Program-made: the position numbers and the translations under genes
Source of the DNA: Mytilus edulis
Lineage: Eukaryota; Mollusca; Bivalvia; Mytilida; Mytilidae
Length of the DNA: 64,000 nt
NCBI RefSeq assembly: GCF_963676685.1
Contig: NC_092344.1
Coordinates: forward strand, 95,510,749-95,574,748
Direction of reading: 5' to 3'
Notes under the pieces: generated by a model
Told to the model about the DNA's origin: nothing
The model's database searches: none
Seen by the model: the letters and a program-made list of their open reading frames with translations, nothing else
Shown: positions 55,400 through 64,000 of the stretch, one piece after another
How positions within the stretch are numbered: the first letter of the stretch is position 1
How the letters are laid out: the number at the start of each line of letters is the position of its first letter

Positions 55400-57370
55400 T
55401 TATATTTAGCAATATCGAAAACATTTGATTTCATTAAACATTTGTAAAATATTGAAAACATGATACCGACCTAGATTAATTTGTTACAGCATTAAAATAT
55501 ACAGGTTTTTTTCTCCATAGAAATGCTGATTTTATCTGGATCATGTGATAAATTTTATCTTTTGATAAACACAAAAGATTTTGATATTGTGAATTATAAT
55601 GAAACATCCACCTTTTTAAAAAGAAATGACCTTGCTTATGAAAGACAGACAAAAATATACCGTTGAAAACCGCCCTACTTCTGTGCACGTGTTATCTGTC
55701 ATTTAAGTTGACATGTTTACAATCTAAGATAACATTCAGCTAAATGTTACATGTGACGATATAAAAAAAAACCACATTTTCTGATATTCTCTTTAAACGA
55801 TGGTCGTATCACTTACTCGAAATAAATATTGATAAATCGTTTTACCATCATAATTGTTGAATTTTCTAAACATATGAAGTGGCCAATTTAAGAATTCAGA
55901 GACTGGTCTTACATGTGGACACAAAAAATCATGTTCATGCTCAGTGAGACTTACAGTCAATTACTGCTTCAAAAAAATGTCAAAAGAAAATGGTTGTAAA
56001 AGTACTATCACACATGACGACTAACAATACTAAGGAGTATGAAACTTTCAAGAAAATGGTTTCAAACGAGAGTTGTTGTTTTTTCCGTACAAATGGCAAA
56101 TCAGTTATCAAAGTCCACAAGTCTTACATAAAAAAATAAATGTCCATTTAAAAACGTACAAATGTAATAATAAATAAACTCATCATAGATAGTATATACG
56201 CCAGACGCGTTTCGTCTACAAAAGACTTATCAGTAACGCTCGAATCCAAAAAAGTTATAAAGGCAAAATAAAGTACGAAGTTGAAGAGCATTGAGAACCA
56301 AAATTCCTAAAAGTTTTGCCAAATACAGCTAAGGTGATCTATGCCTGAGGTAGAAAAATAATCTACACTCAAGTACAAAAATGTCCTAAAAATTTTCAAA
56401 GCTTTCTGATGTATGGATTCAGAATATTTCCCGAAATGTCAATAAAAGACATTAATTGGCCACAGCAAAAAAAAATCAAATTAAATAAGCGGTAAGTTTT
56501 TTTCCAACTATACATGGAGGATAACGGTATCAGAGGGGTATCGTTCACTATGTGTCATCATGATGCAACAGAGTGAAAATGGTCAAAGTACTATAACCTT
56601 ATTGTCAAAGCAAAAATACATGAAGTCCGTAACAAACAATACTACCAGACTTCCGGCAATAGGGTTTTGGGTAATAGTGCGACATGTTAGACAAGGAAGA
56701 TAAAGGTATACAATACCAAAATACAGAAGAGCATGATAATAAAATTGAGAATGGAAATGGGGAATGTGTCAAAGAGACAACAACCCGACCAAAATAAAAA
56801 AAAACACAACAGCAGAAGGTCACCAACAGGTCTTCAATGTAGCGAAAAATTCCCGCACCCGGAGGCGTCCTTCAGCTGGCCCCTAAACAAATATATACTA
56901 GTTCAGTGATAATGAACGCCATACTAATTTCCAAATTGTACACAAGAAACTAAAATTTAAATAATAAGTATGCCTTTCAACATTAGAAAAGTATCAGTCG
57001 GTGAATAGAAACACAGATAGTGTACTCGGTGATATTAGTTAAAGAACAATTTATAGACTTTGATAATGACATACCACAAAAATTATACACGCAAACCTCA
57101 TTTAGTAACTTTTTTTTTTTTTTTAGTTTTTTAATAAAATTATTTTTATTAACCTGTGTAAGTTAGTTTCTTTGGCGGCATTATGTCCAAGGTTATGGTG
57201 TCTTTCTTGTATTGCTTTCCATCTAACCCCTTGTTTTATTAGTTTTGTATTAACATTGTGTCATAGATCTTTATTCGTTCAGTGTATGTTCACTTGTTTT
57301 TTGTTAATATGTCTTTTGATTGAGTTAAGCCGTTTCAATTCATATTTTTAAGTGTGTCTTTCTATGTTGT
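55400..57370. other. Intergenic DNA with dispersed repeat fragments
   Basis: 56170-56365 is a reverse copy of the repeat at 36375-36965. 56735-56960 contains 'gagaatggaaatggggaatg' and 'gaggcgtccttcagctggcc', a dispersed repeat. The rest is AT-rich, with a poly-T run at 57110-57124. I see no gene. Confidence 0.5.
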
Positions 57371-57379
57371 GATGTTACA

Positions 57380-57700
57380 CCATTGTTTCAGGTTGGATGA
57401 AGGTTGTCGTCTATTAAAACGTTTAAACCCGCTGCATTTGTTTGCACCTGTCAGGAATTTGATGTTCACTGGTTGTCGTTTGTTGATGTGATTCTCGTTT
57501 CTCGTTTTTTTAATATATTAGACCGTTGTTGTTCCTGTTTTAATGGTTTTACACTAGTCGATTTTGTGACTTTTTATAGCTTGCTGTTCGGTGTGAACGG
57601 TTGCTCCGTGTTGAAAGCTCTACTTTGACCTATAACGTTTTACTTACAAATTGTGATTTTGATGGGGAGTTGTCCCATTGGCACTCATACAACATTTTAT
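57380..57700 (-). repeat. Dispersed core repeat, long copy
   Basis: Contains 'acgtttaaacccgctgcattt'-type wording, 'agcttgctgttcggtgtgaa', 'gacctataacgttttactta' and 'gggagttgtcccattggcac'. It is a longer version of the core repeat at 3747. The open frame inside it is not a gene. Confidence 0.65.
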
Positions 57701-57798
57701 AACCATTGTTCACGCATATCTAAGAAGTTTAATCGATCAGTTTGACCAAATTAAAACGGAAAACCACCAAAAACTTCCCAAGCGTACACAGTGAAGTA

Positions 57799-58033
57799 TA
57801 CTGTAAATTCAGATATTATTGCGTGCATTTATTACTGCGATTTTTCAAGAATGGACAAGATGCGAGTTTTATTATTGCGATGTTTGCGATTTCAATAATA
57901 AAAAAATACATGACAGGGTTACGTTTCAGTTTAGTTTTCAGAATGACAGTTCTTATTATTGCGATACTCTACCAGTAGCATTTTTCGCATAGATAAAAAC
58001 CTCGCAATAATTTCTTAATTTCTGAATTTACAT
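57799..58033. mobile_element. Short TIR repeat, second copy
   Basis: Ends are 'ctgtaaattcagatattatt' and an inverted 'aataatttc-tgaatttaca'. Inside are several 'ttattattgcga' words. Same family as 26309-26693 but without the nested insert. Confidence 0.6.
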
Positions 58034-58039
58034 CAATGT

Positions 58040-61000
58040 ATAGCATAAAACGTTTTACTATCATTTAATGTATTTTTGACAACGTACTTTTATCCAAAAA
58101 AAAAAAAGAAGCCCAATCAAATCTCGTGAAATAAACAATACCTACGATATCTACATGCTGGGAAAATATTTGACATCGTCGTCGTCGCAAGTACTAAGAA
58201 TTGACATATCATATTTCCGATAGCATATTCTAAATAGTGTCAGTGGTTCATCGTTATCGTTCATTGACATCATTTGCCATACCTTTAGGTTCTGAAAAAA
58301 AAAAATACAGTCATGTTCATGATATGTAAAATGAAAAGGCTTATGGGATGTAAAATTATTATATTGGTTCGCATCACGGTGCGGACTATTAGTTTCATAC
58401 GATATTCACGCCATCTTGAAATTAGGACTTAACACATTTTGGCTCTGATTGGTTGCCTTAAGATGAAGCTAAAATTCGATTGGCTAGAATGAGATGTAAA
58501 AACCTAGAAGGTACATCCACAGCACAATATTCGATTTTAGTATGGTTATACAAGACCCGATCAACCAAGTATCTATGGATTCATATTGGCATATTTTATG
58601 ATATTGTGAGATACTCCGTACTTTTTAGAGAGGTTTTAGACATGAAAATGTACTACTTTCCACTTATAGATGACGCATCAGTCCCTTGAAACCAACTATA
58701 TAGAACATTTAAACTTGAAATGTCGCAAATTATTATTAAGACTGTATATAAGTATTAATTAATGTTACTTGTCTTATCAGGAGTTTACCAATCATCTGTT
58801 GCATTAAAAATGTCAAAGGGTTTTAATCAGGCTCCGGGTTTTAAAGGTACATCCTTTATCGTTCAAAAGGTAACTCCAGATCTCTTTTGTTGGATAATTT
58901 TATAATAAGATATGGGTTTTCGAAGTATAATTCATATAAATTGAAATGAGGGATCAAAATTCAATTCATATATATATATTGGAAAGGAGGGATCTACATA
59001 CATAGAACAAATCTTGCATTGAAAACAAAAATGTGTAAGAGCATCAACAATATGAGACCAACGTTCCTGTTTTATCAATGACACCCGATGTGACTCAATT
59101 TTCGCATTCCTACCTAGTCAACAAAATTGACTGATTTTCGATGATAACATACACACACAAAGATCATAACATTTAACAAGTACAAGGTCATACAAGCAAC
59201 ATCATTTTGACTCAAAGTATATCGTATTTTGTTAAAATGGCAACATGTTTACATAGAAATAATCTTGAGTTTCTCCATTTCAGAAAAAAGATGTAATTCT
59301 ACTTTGTAAAAATGAATTAAAATGTGTACTTACTGTGCACACCTATGTCACATTGTGAATTAAAGGGATTTCCAAAATTGTTAACCTGTATTATTATGAT
59401 TATTTTATCAACTTAGATAAAAAGAAGATTAGCCGCACCTAAAACAGATCATATCGTTTATAAATGTTTTTGAACATAATAATTTTCGATACCAGGAAAC
59501 AAAAGACTTATTATATCAGGTCTTTTCAAGCTTTAAAAAGGGCTCTTTTTGACCTGAAAATCGGAAGTGTCATGAAATATTTATATATATATGTATATAA
59601 CAATAAAAGAGATGTATGTGCCATATTTTAGATTATTGTTTTTCAATATATTAAGCCACAGCTTTTTCATAGTAGAGAAATAGCATAAATCTACGAAATA
59701 TTCCCAAAAATGCATTAGTTTGAGTATTTATGCGAGCAAGTGAAACACATTGGCAATATCGAACACGTGACGGTGCAAGTAAATATTAGCACGTGTCAAT
59801 AAAATTTCAGAGGCTTAACCATAAAATCTGTAAAGACAATTTACAAGAGTGATCACAATCGATATGGCATTCACAATAAAATGGGTAAAATATGCAGATG
59901 CACTTAAGGATTACAAATATGCAACGTTATTTGCAGGATCTAGCTCATATCGGGTAGATTTATAGAATTAGCACAGCTTCACATATTCGAAGAATCAAAT
60001 GAACATTGCTTTATAGTAGCGATCTTCGGCCTTTCAATGGTTTTCAACTGCTATCCTGCAATGGCGATAACGCCTTCAAGTTCATAGCGTGAATGACCGA
60101 TAGTTTTATAAAATCTGTTGAACAGTAATGTATATATACTCTACAAATATTTGAGTTAACTTTTACCCTGTAACCCTCATTTTAAAGTTTCTGTCTATCG
60201 AGCCAAAATGCAAAATAAAATAAAAAGGGTAAAGATCATCATTTCAAAATATATAATTTGGAAACTCGACAATTACGCCTATAAAAAGACGTCTGATAGT
60301 TTTGGTGAAAACAGAATTTTACAATTATGTGTTGTTTCCCAATAATTGTTCACTTTTTCCACATTGAGACTTACATGGAAAGTTGTCTCATTGCACTCAT
60401 ACCACATCTACGTTACGTATATCTAAGTAGGTAGATTACAAACGATCTGAACTTTTTTGCTCCGATCGGATTTTCTCTATCCATAGCAGTTTTCGATTTA
60501 AAACACAAAACTAGCATTTCACCCCTATGTGTTAAACTAGACACGTCAGCAATGTTGGTTGGTAGGCGGGATCGTCGGACATATTTCTAAAAGCTGATAC
60601 CCCGATGAGAATTGCTGCAATTTTGGTTAAATTTGATCCAGTAGTTTCAGAAGAGAAAATTTATGAAAAGTAAATGAATGGAAGCGACGAGTTATAGACG
60701 CAAAAATGACGATAATAGCATTTTTGTTGAAATCTCGTCCTTTATTTATAAAACTTAACACGTTTTTATTACTTATAAAAACCATCCTGTATTTCAGGCG
60801 AAGTAAATAACAGTTCAATGTCATAACTTACGATTGTTATCATAACTGTTTTAAACGATGACGTGTATTTTCAAAATTTAAAGGTTATATTTTTAATATT
60901 ATAGCTGTAAATATTATTTTACTTAAATGCCAAAAACTGTAAATTTTTGTGACAATAAAGCAATTGAATTGATTTGATTTTAATCCAAAGTCCAAATGAT

Positions 61001-61700
61001 ACGTTAATCGGACATTCCAGGTGTTAAATCAATATATGTCCGTGTGACAGGAAGGGGATGAAGCGTAAAAAATATTTACAATTTACAGAGCTGTAGAACA
61101 GAAGATATGGTATGATTGCCAATGAGACAACTCTCCACAAGAGACCAAAATGATACAGAAATTAACAGCTATTTTAACGCCACTGAATACTATACTATCT
61201 GAGACTCGAGAATGGATGTGTCTGTATCTTCACGTTATCTTAATGTTTAGTTTGCTGTTCTAGTTATAATAATCCAAAACCAAGCATTTAGCCAAATCGA
61301 CCTCTTCCATAGTTTCTTTTTTCAAATTGGGTGTCTTTCTTGTGCCATGTTACCAGCATCTTACCAGGAACACATATTTTGTTAATATTATTGTCTGAAA
61401 ATATAAAATAATATTATATTATATTGCAAAACTATTTGGATTTAAAATCACTTAAAGAAATATAAAGAAGTTAAAGTCAGTTATTTACACTTGATTTAAA
61501 GTCTCATAAATATGGGATCACGTTTTACCATTGACGCGTTATTAAGTAAGCAATGGATAATCCTAAGCTTCAAAATTATTATTACATAACATCTTTAAAT
61601 ATCTTATGGCACTTCACATATAGATTTAAGTCAATCTTTCAAATTCTTGTGCTTGCTGCTTAATTGTAATTGTGTACTGTAAAAAACTGTAATTTCATAT
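58040..61700. other. Intergenic DNA upstream of the PHF24-like gene
   Basis: Mostly AT-rich and unassigned. 60357-60408 and 61100-61176 are core-repeat fragments. 60470-60720 resembles the repeat at 54370-55395 ('gatccagtagtttcagaaga'). Runs of 'tatatata' occur near 58970 and 59581. I see no exon. Confidence 0.45.
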
Positions 61701-61711
61701 TTTGTTCCATA

Positions 61712-61948
61712 ATGGCCGACAAAAGTTTGTGGGATTCCTTCATTCCAAAAGCAAAAGTAATCGGTAGTTTTGCAAGACATTGTAAAGATCACAAAAAGGA
61801 ACGTGCCGAACTGATAAAATTTGTTGAACACATGGTGGAAGATTTGAAAGAAGACGAAGAAGATATAGACATAACGGAGCGGTATCAGTTTAGAGTACGA
61901 AAACTATCTGTGGTACCAGCGCCAAAAACTAGAGACGTAGAATACACG
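61712..61948 (+). CDS. PHF24-like gene, exon 1
   Basis: ATG at 61712 (ccataATGGCC), 79 codons, donor ACG|GTAGGT in phase 0. Encodes MADKSLWDSFIPKAKVIGSF, a basic stretch (HCKDHKKERAEL), an acidic run (EDLKEDEEDIDITERYQF) and RKLSVVPAPKTRDVEYT. An upstream alternative start at 61670 is not an ATG and is unlikely. The acidic-then-RKL arrangement is like the region preceding the PHD finger in PHF24. Confidence 0.7.
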
Positions 61949-63962
61949 GTAGGTTCAGCCAATTCATAATAACACTTGATATCTTTATTATGATTATTAG
62001 AAAAGACATTTAACAACATCAACTACAAAAACAAAATTATTTTTATATGTTTGTCTATTATGTATACTCACAGTTGAGAACAACTTTAAAATATATTACC
62101 ATCTTCTCAGCAACGCATAAGATGCCAAGTAGAGGTATTCACTATTTTCTTTTCTATACATTTTGTTTATCATATCACGAGAATAAAGACGCAGTGGGTT
62201 GGAGGTAGGGTTGGGGAGGAGGTTGTAATTACAAAACCGACCAATATTCATGTGCATGTTCAAAGTAAGTCACATCGTCAGTGGTTGTTTTTCGTCTTTT
62301 TGTCATTTTAATGTATTTGATGTAGATGGTAGATCTTAAGATTGGCAGTCTCCATAAAATTTATACAACACTGTTTCCACCAAATGCATCACATACGATT
62401 AAGTCATTTGCTAGTTGTTGATGAAAGGATGTTGACCTATAATTTTTTTAAGTTTTTGTTGTGTCGTTGGTTCGCTGATTCCCGGATGCAGTACCTACAA
62501 CTTCCAAAACCACGTTGAAAGCACAGAGTTGCTTCACAAAAGAATATAAAGATTTCTACTGCAGTCTGGGATTATCAAGAGAATACAAAAGTCATTATGA
62601 TTTAATATACCAAAATGTTAATGATGATTATTACTTACAGCTTAATAAGAATGGTCACGATGAGTACTGTTTTGTTTGCGAAGAACCTTTTCCTCACTTT
62701 AGTAAGGAGGATGTATATCCTTGTCGCGTGTGTACCCGTGCCTTCCATAAAAAATGTGTAGAATTGTTGAGTGATTCAGAATGTTCCCAGTTTGACAAGG
62801 AAACCATGGATAGAAGACATACAAATAGTGGCTGGAGCTGTTATAAATGTGTAAGTACAAATAAATTTACTCACAAGTATTCATGTTCGGAGCTTTTTTG
62901 AATAACATTAAAATCAGCAATCTGGATACTGTATATTATTTAATTCTCAATTTCGTAGAGACAACAATTTGGATGGCAAGTCAAATATGTCAACACTTCA
63001 TGGTCATTGACATTAAGTCTTAAAAATACAAACCTAATACAATATAATTTAAAATATATTTTCGGTTTATAAAGTTGAAACCTTCGTTTCATTAAAGACA
63101 GGAAATCTCTATAAACTGAAAATCAATTTGGCTACGACAACATGGCAGTTGCTACTAGGACCATCAATCTAAAAGTATGTACTTCTGGGGTGGGCACATT
63201 TACATTTTTCTGGGTAATTGTTAAATAAGGGACTTAAACTTAAAAATGCAGCATACTTTGGAAAATAAATGATAGCAAAACACGCCAAGAACAGATGAAA
63301 ACCAGCTATAAATTTTAAAATACGAAACAAAACAAATCGTATGGTATCGATTCTCGTGTGCACGACACGTGTTCCCGGAATAACCATTTTCATGTACATT
63401 CGAGACCAAATTTTGGAAGGCTAAAATTATATGTATTGAGTTTAAAGTACAAGCTTACAACTTATTACCAGGCATACATAACACAAAACCGGTGTTATTC
63501 TTGAAAAGGATATTCCTTTCTAGCATTTCTTGCAAACTATTAACATGTGTGTGTGTTTGATTTTGTATGTGTGTTTTATTTGTCGTTTGATTTTTTTACT
63601 CTCATTAACGTGAAACTAAAAAGGACCTTTCTTTTAATCAAGAATAAATAGTAATATTTCATCTACATTTAAAAATCAAATTATGTCTTAAATGCAGTAT
63701 TAAGATAAGGAGATGTGGTATGATTGTCAATTATAAAAAAGTTCTGTTGCATTCCAGGAATCGATACCGACTTTTATCTTGTCGATAATTAGTTGTATTG
63801 ATCTATTATTGATAGCTTTAGAGTTTGGCACCGATCACATCAATTCCTATCTTTTAATATTTATATTTCCTCATTTTTCCCAGGTAAACTTATCTCATCT
63901 TCTAACAGACAAAGAAACCTCAACTCTTTTTGAGATATTTGATGAAATAGACACTAATGGCG
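61712..63962 (+). CDS. PHF24: PHF24-like protein gene (5' part; runs off the right edge)
   Basis: The three exons above form the 5' part of a PHD finger protein 24 homologue: acidic N-terminal region, PHD finger, then EF-hand region. In vertebrates PHF24 is a neuronal protein linked to GABA-B receptor signalling. The single PHD finger here has all zinc ligands visible. Vertebrate PHF24 begins with a short N-terminal MG; this one begins MADKS, so an N-terminal lipid anchor is not evident. A short exon between 61948 and 62492 may be missing because of the phase conflict. It is divergent from the cytokine receptor gene. Confidence 0.75.
62492..62850 (+). CDS. PHF24-like gene, PHD finger exon
   Basis: Donor TGT|GTAAGT at 62851 in phase 0. 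Encodes a SREYKSHYDLIYQNVNDDYY lead and then a PHD-type zinc finger: YCFVCEEPFPHF, VYPCRVCTRAFHKKCVELL and HTNSGWSCYKC, a C4HC3 ligand set. 'PCRVCTRAFH' and 'HT..GWSC' are distinctive of PHF24 (KIAA1045). The 5' border is uncertain. The good acceptor (gatgcag at 62491) is phase 1, while exon 1 ends in phase 0. A CAG at 62524-62526 would be phase 0 but has a poor pyrimidine tract. Confidence 0.8.
63884..63962 (+). CDS. PHF24-like gene, third exon found (start of EF-hand region)
   Basis: Acceptor 'catttttcccag', donor G|GTAAGT, phase 0 in (matching the previous exon) and 1 out. Encodes VNLSHLLTDKETSTLFEIFD then EIDTNG. This is equivalent to the segment after the PHD finger in PHF24 where the EF-hand-like region begins; DEIDTNG is the start of a calcium-loop-like motif. 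The gene continues beyond the window. Confidence 0.8.
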
Positions 63963-64000
63963 GTAAGTATGCTTTTCATAGAAAAAATGGCATGGTTTTA

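Overview
The window looks like nuclear DNA from a bivalve mollusc, most likely a mussel (Mytilidae). It is AT-rich, its genes are split into short exons with GT/AG junctions, and the same short interspersed repeats recur many times, including a tRNA-derived SINE and dispersed sequences I associate with mussel genomes. There are no operons, ribosome binding sites or bacterial features.

Three host genes can be assembled from exons whose reading phases agree. (1) A plus-strand class A-type G protein-coupled receptor, about 6.57-12.58 kb: five exons, about 593 residues, complete from a very short N terminus to a long basic/serine-rich tail. (2) A minus-strand class I cytokine receptor of the gp130/Domeless type, 54.2 kb down to 18.1 kb. 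Twelve exons encode an Ig-like domain, a two-part cytokine-binding module with paired cysteines and a degenerate WSxWS motif, three fibronectin-III-type domains and a transmembrane helix. Nearly every junction is phase-compatible. The signal peptide is ambiguous and the cytoplasmic tail was not found. (3) A plus-strand PHF24-like gene (PHD finger plus the start of an EF-hand region) from 61.7 kb that runs off the right edge. The GPCR and cytokine receptor genes converge; the cytokine receptor and PHF24-like genes diverge from about 54-62 kb.

Most of the remaining DNA is mobile. The receptor intron between 40.5 and 48.8 kb holds a LINE retrotransposon (41056-47468) with an 18-bp target site duplication and a poly(A) tail. 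Its ORF2 (endonuclease plus reverse transcriptase) is intact and its ORF1 is 5'-truncated. Between them lies an extra 299-codon ORF that begins like a signal peptide and is cysteine-rich; this is the most unusual object in the window. Two decayed Penelope-like elements (15.4-16.4 kb minus, 47.7-48.7 kb plus) lie nearby. Many non-autonomous terminal-inverted-repeat elements can be delimited, several with clear target duplications (21.86, 29.30, 30.09, 33.94 and 51.7 kb).

The 17-kb receptor intron (18.9-36.0 kb) carries, near each end, inverted arrays of CATGTG/CACATG-type motifs with matching outer ends. It may therefore be one very large inverted-repeat insertion. The remaining intergenic and intronic sequence is AT-rich with fragments of the same repeat families, and I see no further convincing gene there. 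Repeat boundaries without a stated target duplication are approximate.
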